Assembly (NCBI RefSeq): GCF_014050145.1
Contig: NZ_JACFYF010000007.1
Span: forward strand, 124,001-188,000
DNA from: Vibrio marinisediminis
GTDB lineage: Bacteria; Pseudomonadota; Gammaproteobacteria; Enterobacterales; Vibrionaceae
Direction of reading: 5' to 3'
Length of the DNA stretch: 64,000 bases
Shown here: positions 45,152 through 53,725 of the stretch, piece after piece
How positions within the stretch are numbered: the first letter of the stretch is position 1
Layout: the number at the start of each line of letters is the position of its first letter
Program-made: the position numbers and the translations under genes
The notes under the pieces: generated by a model
Told to the model about the DNA's origin: nothing
What the model saw: the letters and a program-made list of their open reading frames with translations, nothing else
Databases searched by the model: none

Positions 45152-45715
45152 TTTTTAAGGGGTGTTAAAAATTTTCTGCAGTATATCACATTATCGATGG
45201 AATGATTTCATCTTTATTTCATTAATAATCAAAACATCCATGCGTTTGTTGCGAAATCAACCTATTTGTAATTTCTTACTTCTTATGTGCTTCGCGATAA
45301 CATTCCAAGTAGCCGATAAGCACTATAGTGACGTATCGGGAGTGGTGGGCTGTTTTTTGTTAACATGATAGCTCGCTCTGTACTAGCCAGTTTTCCTCGC
45401 TGAATGTTAAGCCAAGCTGTACTAGTTTAACGTATGAAAATTTTTGAAACGGGACCAATAGTTATTCAATAATTCCAGTTTAAATTGAATGTAAATGGTA
45501 ATTACAATTGCATTTATTAATAAAGTGCCGCACAAAAATTAACCAATATAATTGGTGGTATGAGCGATTAATCAATACATTTAACAGGTCAATTTTGACT
45601 TCAATCACATTGCCAATAATTTTATAAGTAATGTTAAGTTTCACTGCGTATGTTTCTATAGACACTCAGTTAGGCTGACAATGCTGAATTAATACTTATA
45701 AAAGGGATTTCTATA
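45152..45715. other. AT-rich intergenic region, gsk / chemoreceptor
   Basis: 564 AT-rich bases between divergent genes. A 68-codon frame from 45162 lacks protein-like features. The only structure seen is the small palindrome ACCAATATAATTGGT (45542-45556). Both promoters must lie here; I cannot place them with confidence. Confidence 0.45.
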
Positions 45716-47341
45716 GTGAATATATTTCAAAAGCTGCCAACCAAATGGTTAATTTCAATAGTTCTTTTCGTTCTGATATTATCTTTTTCTTCAATAGTTT
45801 TATCAGTCAGTCAGTCCAATAGTAGTATAAAGTCTAATAGTGATTCTGTGGGTCACACGTATAAAGTGTTACTTTTGATAGAAGGAACAGTGCAGCAAGT
45901 TGTCAATATGGAAACGGGGTACAGAGGTTTTCTTTTGACAAATAAGCAAACGTTTTTAGAGCCTTATGACGCAGGAAAAAAAGAAGTAAAGGCTAAGTTG
46001 AACGAGCTGTTAAAGTTAACGTCGGATAACTCTGCCCAAACAGAAACATTTAATAGTGTGCTCAAACAGATTGGAATGTGGCAAAGTCATGTAATTGAAA
46101 AAGGGCTTAACATTAGGAAAAATAATGACCATTTTTCGGTTTCTAATTTTGTTGAAAAAGAAACAGGAAAACAATACGTCGATAAAATTCGTAGTTTATT
46201 GAAAGAAGCATCTTCAAGAGAAGTTAGTTTATTGACCATTCGAAGTGCAGAACAAGAAGAGTCAATGATAAATTTAATAATAACGACTATTTTTGTGTCT
46301 TTAATGGGCTGTATTGTTTCTGCTATATTTCTTTTTGTTGTTAATAATGTATTAGCAAAAAATATAAATGAAGTATCTTTAGCGATTGAACGCTTGGCTG
46401 ATGGCGTTTTAAAACCATTACCACTAACCCCATCTCGAAATGAGTTTTTTAAAATTAAGGCAACATTTAATAAGTCAGTTGAGCAATTATTAAATTTAGT
46501 TGCCGAATTAACAATGTCTTCACACAACACCAGTGCCTCTTCAGAAGAGCTGAGTGTTGTGATGCAAAACACAGCAAAAAATACTCAAAGCGAACTGGCG
46601 CAAGTAGAAGAGATTTCGACGGCAATCAGTGAACTTTCCAGTACTTCGAAGGAAGTCTCTTCGAATGCAGTTCAAGCTGAGGAAGAGACAAGGAAAGCGA
46701 TTGATAACGTTGAGCAAGGTAATAGAGCACTAGAACAGTCAATTTCACTAACTCAAACTATCAATGACTCCGTTCAAGAGACGGCCGAAATGATCGAAGA
46801 GTTGAAAAATAGTGCGATTGATATTGGTGAAGTAACTAACGTAATTAGTTCTATTTCTGATCAGACTAACTTGCTCGCATTGAACGCTGCAATTGAGGCT
46901 GCTCGTGCTGGTGAACAAGGTCGTGGCTTTGCAGTTGTGGCCGAGGAAGTTCGCAATTTAGCCGGAAAGACTCAAGAATCGACAAAAAACATTCAAGAAA
47001 TCATTTCGAAACTACAGGTTCAGTCTGAACAGGCAAATGACAATATGGCGGCAAATGTTGCGTCAATCCGAGAGTCTGTTGAGATATCAGAAAACGTAAA
47101 AGCGTCTTTTAGTGATATATCAAACTCAGTACAAGCGATTTCAGATATTAACACTTTAGTCGCTACGGCTTCTCAAGAACAATACAGCGTAACCGAGGAT
47201 ATTGCGAGAAATACGACAAGGACGTTTGATTTGGTTAATGAAAATGTGGCGGCGGTAAATCAAACGCAGGAAGCGGCAAAAGAACTAGCGGTGTTGGCTG
47301 AGAAACAAAACCAGGAGCTATCTTTCTTCAAAGAGAGTTAA
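45716..47341 (+). CDS. Methyl-accepting chemotaxis protein with CHASE3 sensor
   Basis: A 541-aa chemoreceptor. TM1 is at about 12-32. A periplasmic CHASE3 domain follows ([20 protein letters not shown], residues 62-81), then TM2 at about 185-208, a HAMP-like linker, and a signalling domain with intact tip [20 protein letters not shown] (about 382-401). The start is GTG at 45716, preceded by AAAGGG about 10 bases upstream. The upstream region is very AT-rich. Ligand unknown. Confidence 0.9.
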   Translation: MNIFQKLPTKWLISIVLFVLILSFSSIVLSVSQSNSSIKSNSDSVGHTYKVLLLIEGTVQQVVNMETGYRGFLLTNKQTFLEPYDAGKKEVKAKLNELLKLTSDNSAQTETFNSVLKQIGMWQSHVIEKGLNIRKNNDHFSVSNFVEKETGKQYVDKIRSLLKEASSREVSLLTIRSAEQEESMINLIITTIFVSLMGCIVSAIFLFVVNNVLAKNINEVSLAIERLADGVLKPLPLTPSRNEFFKIKATFNKSVEQLLNLVAELTMSSHNTSASSEELSVVMQNTAKNTQSELAQVEEISTAISELSSTSKEVSSNAVQAEEETRKAIDNVEQGNRALEQSISLTQTINDSVQETAEMIEELKNSAIDIGEVTNVISSISDQTNLLALNAAIEAARAGEQGRGFAVVAEEVRNLAGKTQESTKNIQEIISKLQVQSEQANDNMAANVASIRESVEISENVKASFSDISNSVQAISDINTLVATASQEQYSVTEDIARNTTRTFDLVNENVAAVNQTQEAAKELAVLAEKQNQELSFFKES

Positions 47342-47389
47342 TATTTCTCTGCGAGAAAGTATACTTGCCATTATCGAATGGTAAAAAGG

Positions 47390-47417
47390 GCAGCCAAGTG
47401 AATGGCTGCTTTTTTTT
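47390..47417 (+). terminator. Rho-independent terminator after the CHASE3 receptor
   Basis: A 7-bp stem GCAGCCA (47390-47396) / TGGCTGC (47403-47409) with a 6-base loop and eight T following. The T-run reaches into the stop codon of convergent creA. Confidence 0.88.
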
Positions 47418-47883
47418 ACTTCTGTGGTAAAGGTTCGACGTAAGCTTTAGTCCCCCAAAGAGGTACAGTTGAGAGGCTATGCTTGAAACTACCTTCGGTT
47501 TCTTTTGTTGTGTAAGACAAGTAGAGCAGAGTTTGGTTTTCCGCATCATAAATTCGTCTTACTTTCATCGTTTTGAAGAAGATACTTTTAGACTGCTTAA
47601 AGACCACCTCTCCCGATTTACTTTTATCAATCGCGGCAATCATCTCAGGTGTTATATCACCCGTTTGACGGCAAGAAATCGAACTATCACTAGGGTCTGA
47701 GAGGCTTAAGTTGGCTTCGATTGATGCAATATGACATGTCACACCTGAAATTTTATCGTCATCTAAAGATGACACTTTAATGTCCTTTAAAGTGAAGACT
47801 CCTAACGATATGTCACCAACTTCGTTATCAGAGCAACCCGCAACTAAGCTTGCAAAGCATAAGGCTAATAGAGTTTTTTTCAT
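47416..47883 (-). CDS. creA: CreA family lipoprotein
   Basis: A 155-aa protein of the CreA family. The lipobox LVAGC (about 13-17) makes it a probable lipoprotein. Conserved positions include a Cys pair (VTCHIAS.. and SISCRQTG), FKQSKSIFFKTMKVRRIYD and a C-terminal PLWGTKAYVEPLP. The role of CreA is not established. AAAGG precedes the ATG. It abuts the T-run of the convergent chemoreceptor terminator. Confidence 0.92.
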   Translation of the reverse strand: MKKTLLALCFASLVAGCSDNEVGDISLGVFTLKDIKVSSLDDDKISGVTCHIASIEANLSLSDPSDSSISCRQTGDITPEMIAAIDKSKSGEVVFKQSKSIFFKTMKVRRIYDAENQTLLYLSYTTKETEGSFKHSLSTVPLWGTKAYVEPLPQK

Positions 47884-48220
47884 TTTTTAAGACCTTTGTC
47901 CGTAAGTGATAGCTGATTTTAGCACAATGAATTGTTAATTATTGAGATAGCGGGTGTTTTGAAAACGAATGTAGAGATAAGTTTGAAGAATTGACGTTTT
48001 TCACGCCGATTACTGTACTCGTGGCTACTTTTGGCGAGTAAATGGTCAATAGTTCATAATATAACTGGGTGAGGTTTCAATAAGAATTTATGCTCAAGAA
48101 ATGCTGCTACTACTCAAGAAAACGCTAACGAGTCTTACAGATTACAATCGTATAATGCTTGTATTAAACGGAATCGGTGATTAAGCTCAGACAAGTATAT
48201 TTCATATTGGCTATCAATAG
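47884..48220. other. Intergenic region
   Basis: 337 bases between divergent creA and a hypothetical gene. I see no ORF, repeat or strong hairpin. TATAAT at 48151-48156 is a possible -10 element for the downstream gene, without a convincing -35 at the right distance. Confidence 0.35.
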
Positions 48221-48739
48221 ATGACTCATCAGCACCCAAAAATTGCACAACTTAAAAATCAGTGGCTATACAAACAGGTAGAGGTTGAATTTCCGACTAA
48301 AGAGAGCTTAAAAGGAAAAGAGATCTACCAAGAATCACTGAAAGATAGAACGTATAACATTTGTGAACAACAGACTCTAAACGCAGAGCCTTCAGACGCA
48401 TTTAAACTTGAAGATGTTTTTGTTGCTGATTTTCATAGATTGACAGTTATGTTTGCTTTAATGCAAGCCAAACGTTGGCACACTGAAAACGAACAGCAGA
48501 TGATAGTCGAGTTCTTAACTCAAATTATCTACTCAGAGCCGTGCCAACTTTATCTTGGGTTCAGTGGCGGTGAGCCAACGGCTTGTGGCATTGTGACTTA
48601 CGCGGATGATGAAATGCTGATATCTGATCTGTATGCAGAGAATGAGTCAAAACGTAACGCCTTTATCACCGCGTTGTTAGAAAAAGAGTCAGTACGAGAA
48701 AAACTGCACGAGAATAGTGATGTTTATCTTGAAATCTAA
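48221..48739 (+). CDS. Hypothetical protein, possibly GNAT-like
   Basis: A 172-aa soluble protein, ATG start, weak ribosome binding site. The C-terminal half (CQLYLGFSGGEPTACGIVTY..LISDLYA) has the strand pattern of the central sheet of GNAT acetyltransferases, but the acetyl-CoA loop (Q/RxxGxG/A) is absent. It may be a degenerate relative; that is a guess. The next gene starts 72 bases downstream on the same strand. Confidence 0.65.
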   Translation: MTHQHPKIAQLKNQWLYKQVEVEFPTKESLKGKEIYQESLKDRTYNICEQQTLNAEPSDAFKLEDVFVADFHRLTVMFALMQAKRWHTENEQQMIVEFLTQIIYSEPCQLYLGFSGGEPTACGIVTYADDEMLISDLYAENESKRNAFITALLEKESVREKLHENSDVYLEI

Positions 48740-48811
48740 TGCATATCCAAGCCCTTTATAACGAATGTGTTATCTTCTAGTTGATTGATTACAAACTACT
48801 CCCAGATAACC

Positions 48812-50557
48812 GTGAACCTTCTTCAAAAATTACAACTAATAGTATTTGCCCTGTTCTGTAGTGAAGCGTATGCAGAGCAGTGGCAAAGTAAAAATATATT
48901 AGTCATTCACTCTTACGCTCCTTCATATCAGTGGACCTCAGATTTTCAAGCGGGCATTGAAAGTGCATTAAAACTCTCTAATGCCAATGTAAAACTCTCA
49001 ATCGAGTATTTGGACACCAAGCGTGTTGTTCACAAAAACTTCTATGATGAGTTTACCCAATACTTTACGGCAAAATACCAAAACTATCATTTTGATGCCG
49101 TACTCGTGACTGATGATAATGCGATAACGATGCTCAATGAATGGGAAGATAACCCATTGAGAGGTTTGCCAATTGTTGCGGGAGGGATTAACAACAAAAG
49201 CGCGACGCTAGACAATTTAACAGAGCAATCTCATATCATTTTTGAAAAAGACGAAATTGAGAAAACTCTCGCACTGATAGAGACTTTAAGACCAAAATTG
49301 AAAACGCTCTACTATGTATCGGACAGAAGCGCGACATCAGAGCTGATCCGAAAAGACGTGTTGGCTGAGCTTAAAGAATTAGGTACATACAGAGTTGAAG
49401 AAATTCGTGATCTGTCATTAGAAGATGCGGTGAATGTCGTTAGTAATATTTCTGTCGATGATGCGGTGCTTCTCACGCACTACAATACCGAAGTTGAACA
49501 AGGTACCTACCATCGATACAACTTCCTAGCGCACGAATTTGCAAAAAACAGCAATGCACCTGTTTTTGTGTTTTGGGAGTTTTACATTACAAACGGTGTT
49601 GTTGGCGGACATGTCCATCGTTCGACCCAAATAGGTATGCAAATGGTTTCTGCGCTCAATCGGTTCATTCCGCTAGAGCTCAGATCCGATTTGAAAGTAA
49701 CAGCGTTAGACCGACCTGTCATCGATTACCAAGTATTAGATCGCTTCGGATTAAAGTCTCACTTGCTACCTGAGAATACGGTTTTTAAGAATCAGCCCAA
49801 AAGCTTCATCAAAGAAAACTGGCAAATTATCAGTGTTGGGCTTTCAATCTTTTTTTGTATGACCTTAATCATCATTACGCAAGCTATTGCGATCCGTCAG
49901 AAAAAAGAACTTAACAAACAAAGCAGGAAAATAGTGCGATTACAAAAGAAAACCATGCAAACTCAAAAAGATATGATTGTCGTACTAGGAGAGGCGATCG
50001 AAACTCGTTCTGGTGAAACGGGAAATCATGTTAAGCGAGTGGCGCAAATTTCCTCTTTGTTAGGAAGTCTATATGGGTTGTCTAACCGTGAGCTGGAACT
50101 AATTGAAATCGTCAGCCCAATGCATGATGTTGGGAAGATCGCGATACCGGAAGCGATATTAGATAAACCTGGAAAACTGAACGAACAGGAGTGGGAGATA
50201 ATGCAAACGCATACCTCCCATGGTCACCGTTTGTTGAGTTCGAGCAAAGGCTATGTTTTTAAGCTTGCCGCAATGATTGCCCATCAACATCATGAGCGAT
50301 GGGATGGTAATGGCTACCCGAATGGTTTATCTCAAACAGAGATCCACGTTTTTGCGCGAATTACTGCGGTCGCTGATGTGTTTGACGCTTTACTTAGTGT
50401 GAGATGTTACAAACAACCTTGGTCAATAAAAGATGTCATCGATCATTTCGATCGGGAAAGAGGCGCTCAGTTTGATCCTTATTTAGTCGACTTGTTACTT
50501 GAAAATTGGGCGCAATTTATAGAAATAAGAAATACCTACCCAGATAAAACAAATTGA
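48812..50557 (+). CDS. Periplasmic-sensor HD-GYP phosphodiesterase
   Basis: A 581-aa membrane sensor. Signal peptide (about 1-19, LQKLQLIVFALFCSEAYA). A periplasmic ABC-substrate-binding-like domain follows (about 22-320; ILVIHSYAPSYQWTSDFQAG, VLVTDDNAITML). TM is at about 343-365, then a coiled linker and an HD-GYP domain with HD at 438-439 (HDVGKIAIPE) and GYP at 501-503. HD-GYP enzymes hydrolyse c-di-GMP to pGpG or GMP, so an unknown periplasmic ligand probably sets c-di-GMP level. GTG at 48812 is preferred because it begins a proper signal peptide; TTG at 48785 would add nine residues. Confidence 0.88.
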   Translation: MNLLQKLQLIVFALFCSEAYAEQWQSKNILVIHSYAPSYQWTSDFQAGIESALKLSNANVKLSIEYLDTKRVVHKNFYDEFTQYFTAKYQNYHFDAVLVTDDNAITMLNEWEDNPLRGLPIVAGGINNKSATLDNLTEQSHIIFEKDEIEKTLALIETLRPKLKTLYYVSDRSATSELIRKDVLAELKELGTYRVEEIRDLSLEDAVNVVSNISVDDAVLLTHYNTEVEQGTYHRYNFLAHEFAKNSNAPVFVFWEFYITNGVVGGHVHRSTQIGMQMVSALNRFIPLELRSDLKVTALDRPVIDYQVLDRFGLKSHLLPENTVFKNQPKSFIKENWQIISVGLSIFFCMTLIIITQAIAIRQKKELNKQSRKIVRLQKKTMQTQKDMIVVLGEAIETRSGETGNHVKRVAQISSLLGSLYGLSNRELELIEIVSPMHDVGKIAIPEAILDKPGKLNEQEWEIMQTHTSHGHRLLSSSKGYVFKLAAMIAHQHHERWDGNGYPNGLSQTEIHVFARITAVADVFDALLSVRCYKQPWSIKDVIDHFDRERGAQFDPYLVDLLLENWAQFIEIRNTYPDKTN

Positions 50558-50709
50558 CCTTATGCATCATAAAATCTACTAAAGTGATACAAGACGATAT
50601 TTTCAATATTTTCAGACATTAAAAAGTAGTTTTGTTAACTAGACACTTTCAGAAATGCAAAATTTATTTAATATTTAGGAAGGGAAAATAATTAGTAGAG
50701 GTTGTTCGA

Positions 50710-51351
50710 ATGAATAAAACCCTATGCGTTATCTTCGATTGCGAAGGTACTCTTGTTGATAGTGAAATTTTGTGTTGTCGTGCGTTGTCTTCAGTATTTA
50801 ATAGTTTTGGCGCTCAATTAACGGTAGAGCAAGCTATGCGGCACTTTGTTGGGGGCAAGCTAGCAGATATTTTAAGTGATACTCGAGAACGTTTGGGTTT
50901 GAACATATCTTTAGATGTATTAGAGCCACTTTATCGCACAACACTGAAGACGCTTTTTGAATCTGAGCTAAAACCAATGAACGGTGCAAAAAATTTGCTC
51001 GAATTCTTGGAGCAGAAAGAAATAGATTTTTGTGTCGTATCAAATGGTCCAAGAGATAAAATTGAGCACGCTCTCGAATTAACCGGCCTCTTGCCTTATT
51101 TTTCAGGAAAAGTTTATTCCGCATTCGATACAAATAGCTGGAAGCCGGAACCTGATTCAATATTGTACACGGCAATGAGCATGGGTTATCGCCCCGAAGA
51201 GTGTCTTTATGTTGATGATACTGCGAAAGGTTTAGAAGCTGGAGTCCGGGCTGGAATACGAACCATACAATTAGAAGGGATCAGCAAACAAACGTTTCCT
51301 GGTATTGTTGGTAAAATATCGAAATTAGGTCAGATAGAAGAATTAGTATAA
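50710..51351 (+). CDS. HAD phosphatase, YieH-like, with Glu in motif I
   Basis: A 213-aa HAD enzyme aligning with E. coli YieH (6-phosphogluconate phosphatase) in CVVSNGPRDKIEHAL, SWKPEPDSILYTA and LYVDDTAKGLEAG. Motif I reads FDCEGTLVDSE: nucleophile Asp10 is kept, but the acid/base position is Glu12 where HAD phosphatases normally have Asp. This could slow or change catalysis. The motif III Lys and motif IV Asp pair are intact. The ATG has AGAGG upstream. A terminator overlaps its end. Confidence 0.82.
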   Translation: MNKTLCVIFDCEGTLVDSEILCCRALSSVFNSFGAQLTVEQAMRHFVGGKLADILSDTRERLGLNISLDVLEPLYRTTLKTLFESELKPMNGAKNLLEFLEQKEIDFCVVSNGPRDKIEHALELTGLLPYFSGKVYSAFDTNSWKPEPDSILYTAMSMGYRPEECLYVDDTAKGLEAGVRAGIRTIQLEGISKQTFPGIVGKISKLGQIEELV

Positions 51352-51374
51352 AGCCCCTAACGGGGCTTTATTTA
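51350..51374. terminator. Bidirectional terminator
   Basis: An 8-bp stem AAAGCCCC (51350-51357) / GGGGCTTT (51362-51369) with a 4-base loop, overlapping the HAD stop codon and five bases from the convergent zinc-ribbon gene. Confidence 0.85.
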
Positions 51375-51584
51375 TCAATGGGATAGCATCGATTGCGTAA
51401 TCGTGATCGGGGCGATAGAAGCAGGATGTAGTGTTTCTGTTGCTACAATTTGCTGAACATCTTCAAATAACGAACCGCAACCAGCGCAAAGTAGTGAGCC
51501 TGAGTTAGAAATTAGAAATTCGTCGCAATTACAAAGTGGGCAGTGATCCACATTTTCAATAGGGCTTAGTTTATTATCTTTCAC
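51375..51584 (-). CDS. Small zinc-ribbon protein
   Basis: A 69-aa protein starting at GTG (51584) behind an excellent AGGAG ribosome binding site six bases upstream. A longer frame from 51731 has no such signal and adds an AT-rich, unlikely N-terminus. Residues 15-36 form two CxxC knuckles (CPLC..CAGC), a zinc ribbon. Function is unknown; nucleic-acid or protein binding is plausible. Convergent with the YieH-like gene. Confidence 0.72.
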   Translation of the reverse strand: MKDNKLSPIENVDHCPLCNCDEFLISNSGSLLCAGCGSLFEDVQQIVATETLHPASIAPITITQSMLSH

Positions 51585-51893
51585 GTTATCTCCTGCAGCA
51601 AAGGAACTAGTTATTATTTTATATTTATAAATTTTATTAATTAGTTTAATTTTTGTTTCTAATTTGTAATGCGTATAGTGTAGTTCAATAAAAGGCGATA
51701 TTGGTGAATAATTTGTACTGCTTAAGCTCACTCTGAGAGTGAACTCAAAAATCGCTTGTTATTTAGCTGATGCTATCACTAATAATGACGTGTTAAGTGA
51801 ATTTTGTGCAAAATTTACTAACATTAAACACATTAATCAGTTACCGGTTCCAAATCTTGTTTCGTCTGGTTTTAAAAATATTATGAGTCGCCA
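51585..51893. other. Intergenic region zinc-ribbon gene / cutA
   Basis: 309 very AT-rich bases between divergent genes. I see no ORF, hairpin or recognisable operator; it presumably carries both promoters. Confidence 0.35.
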
Positions 51894-52214
51894 ATGAAAG
51901 AATCTTATTGTGTCGTGCTAACGACGACTAATTGTGAAGAAAACAAGCAAGCGCTTGTTAGCGGCATCTTATCTAATCAATTAGCTGCGTGTATACAGAC
52001 GATGCCAATTGAAAGCCATTATATGTGGCAAGGCAAGGTCTGTAACGATATTGAGATATTGCTGGTTATAAAGACAACAACGGATTGCTATCAAGAGTTA
52101 GAGAACCTCATTGTTAAAATACACAATTATGAGGTTCCCCAAGTCGTTCAATTACCGTTTAGCGAAGGCTATAACCCTTATTTAGCATGGCTTGATGAAA
52201 ATACTCGTCGTTGA
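51894..52214 (+). CDS. cutA: Divalent-cation tolerance protein CutA
   Basis: A 106-aa protein of the CutA1 family, a trimeric ferredoxin-like fold. Characteristic: VVLTTTNCEENKQALVSGIL, LAACIQTMPIESHYMWQGKV, IKTTTDCYQELENLI and YEVPQVVQLPFSEGYNPYLAW. The role in copper tolerance is debated. The last 37 bases overlap the convergent DUF2238 gene. Confidence 0.93.
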   Translation: MKESYCVVLTTTNCEENKQALVSGILSNQLAACIQTMPIESHYMWQGKVCNDIEILLVIKTTTDCYQELENLIVKIHNYEVPQVVQLPFSEGYNPYLAWLDENTRR

Positions 52215-52795
52215 ACGCTGAGTAAAAATAGTGAAGAAATCGCACCAAGAGTATCCATTAGCATATCTTTCTGAGCATCCCAAATATCGCCTTGCGATCC
52301 TAAAAAGGCGATGCCTTCTTCACCGCCAGCTATCTCGGCGTACCACCATTCGATGATTTCGTAACCCGCAGCTAGGGACATAATAGCAAACAGTCCAAAT
52401 AACATAGCGATTGCAGGCTTAACCGCATGTCTTTTTAATAAGTATTCAGCAATTGGATATGCATAAAACCCAATAGAAAAATGGGCGACGCGGTCAAAAT
52501 GGTTTCGATCCTGTGAGCCTATTAGCTCGTTAAACCAATCAAACGGTACGTTTGCAAATGTGTATTTGGAGCCGATTGTGTGCATCACAATCCAGACAAA
52601 CATTAATACATAAGAGGTCTTGGAAAAAGCAAAGCTTCTAGATACCCACCAAATAATACCTAATACGCCAACGACGGGAAGGATTTCTGCTACCCATACC
52701 GCCCGAGAAGTTGGCGAGATCGCCGCAAATACAAACACGATTGAATAGAGGGCTGACAACAACATCAGGGTCTTGGTGTTATTCTTGGTGTGCAT
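52178..52795 (-). CDS. DUF2238 (YjdF-like) inner-membrane protein
   Basis: A 205-aa membrane protein with about five to six hydrophobic segments. The conserved motif FNELIGSQDRNHFDRVAHFSIGFYAYP (about 88-114) and GYEIIEWWYAEIAGGEEGIAFLGSQGDIWDAQKDM identify DUF2238. Function is unknown. The ATG is preceded by AAGGAACG. Its 3' end overlaps cutA tail-to-tail by 37 bases, so no terminator separates them. Upstream lies a 64-base hairpin element. Confidence 0.88.
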   Translation of the reverse strand: MHTKNNTKTLMLLSALYSIVFVFAAISPTSRAVWVAEILPVVGVLGIIWWVSRSFAFSKTSYVLMFVWIVMHTIGSKYTFANVPFDWFNELIGSQDRNHFDRVAHFSIGFYAYPIAEYLLKRHAVKPAIAMLFGLFAIMSLAAGYEIIEWWYAEIAGGEEGIAFLGSQGDIWDAQKDMLMDTLGAISSLFLLSVQRRVFSSSHAK

Positions 52796-52824
52796 AATTT
52801 CGTTCCTTCGTTAAAGATAGGCTA

Positions 52825-52888
52825 ATCATACGCGACAATAAAACAGTGTGCAATTATAATTGTACGCTGTTTTATTGTTGTGCGTGAT
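52825..52888. repeat. 64-nt near-perfect palindrome (RNA hairpin)
   Basis: Left arm 52825-52856 and right arm 52857-52888 pair along 32 positions. Twelve are a perfect block (ACAATAAAACAG 52835-52846 with CTGTTTTATTGT 52867-52878), with a palindromic centre CAATTATAATTG (52851-52862). Read as + strand RNA, five imperfect positions are all G-U pairs and only one (52830/52883) is a mismatch. On the minus strand those five become A-C mismatches. It lies between divergent DUF2238 and DNA-J-related genes. Confidence 0.75.
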
Positions 52889-53049
52889 AATCAGGAAATA
52901 TGCTGAATCAACCTAAATCCATATCTTAGCGGAAAACTGAGGGGTTCGTTCAAAAGACAATTCTAAGCTGGTCAATTTGTGTTGTATGTTTAAAAGTAAA
53001 CTGAGTAAGCTAGACTAAACAGTAGTAACTATTTGATGAACTGAAAGAT

Positions 53050-53670
53050 ATGCCACAACAGTGCAACATTGCTTATGCTAATGAAATCGAGAATCCGCTT
53101 GTGTGGCCTATTTTAGAGGTACTTCGAAAGCAAGCTAAGGGCTGGAAAGTCCATACGTTAGCTAGTGAACTTATTGATTTGCATCTCATGCCTCAACTCG
53201 ATAGTAGCCCCGAGAAAGACTTGTTTAAGCGCAATTTTTTACTGATGAACGCGCTTTATCAGCTACAAGAAACCCTATACCCAGATCACTATGTTCAAGT
53301 TGAATCAATGAACATTGCGTTGCTGAGCAACAGAAATAGCAATCTAGCGTTTGATATTGACTCTCAAGACCCACTGCGAGACTACTATACTGATTGGTCA
53401 AACTATGAAGCAGAGCATGGCGAGATCCGTCGCTTGCTCGATGAGTTTTGGACCCGTTACCGAGATTATGTTGGCAGTGATAAATTGCAAGTAGGGGACA
53501 TTACGCGTTCCAAAGCCTTAAGAGTTTTTGAGTTGAATGAAGGCGCGAGCGACAATGAAGTTCGTAAACGCTGGAGAAAGCTCGCTTTAAAATGGCATCC
53601 CGATAGGGAAACTGGCAATAGTGATCATTTTAGATTGGTTTGTGAAGCGTGGAATGTCCTTCGAGCTTAA
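53050..53670 (+). CDS. DNA-J-related co-chaperone
   Basis: A 206-aa protein. An N-terminal DNAJ-related domain (about 14-140, IENPLVWPILEVLRKQAKGWKVHTLA) is followed by a C-terminal J domain (about 150-206) with the HPD motif in KLALKWHPDRE (about residue 181). The HPD tripeptide stimulates DnaK ATPase, so this probably recruits Hsp70 to specific clients. Cytoplasmic. The ATG follows GAACTGAAAG. Ended by a strong terminator. Confidence 0.9.
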   Translation: MPQQCNIAYANEIENPLVWPILEVLRKQAKGWKVHTLASELIDLHLMPQLDSSPEKDLFKRNFLLMNALYQLQETLYPDHYVQVESMNIALLSNRNSNLAFDIDSQDPLRDYYTDWSNYEAEHGEIRRLLDEFWTRYRDYVGSDKLQVGDITRSKALRVFELNEGASDNEVRKRWRKLALKWHPDRETGNSDHFRLVCEAWNVLRA

Positions 53671-53700
53671 CTCTACCTATTAGAGCATCACCGGATTAAA

Positions 53701-53722
53701 AAAAGCGCCCATGGGCGCTTTT
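53701..53722. terminator. Bidirectional terminator
   Basis: A 10-bp stem AAAAGCGCCC / GGGCGCTTTT (53701-53710, 53713-53722) with loop AT, between convergent DNA-J-related and ABC-ATPase genes. Confidence 0.9.
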
Positions 53723-53725
53723 TCA

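Noticed and set aside
45162-45368. A 68-codon frame upstream of gsk
   Set aside because: GTG start inside the gsk promoter region, no conserved features, AT-rich chance frame.
45542-45556. Palindrome ACCAATATAATTGGT as an operator
   Set aside because: Six-bp arms in a very AT-rich region are expected by chance; no regulator gene adjoins.
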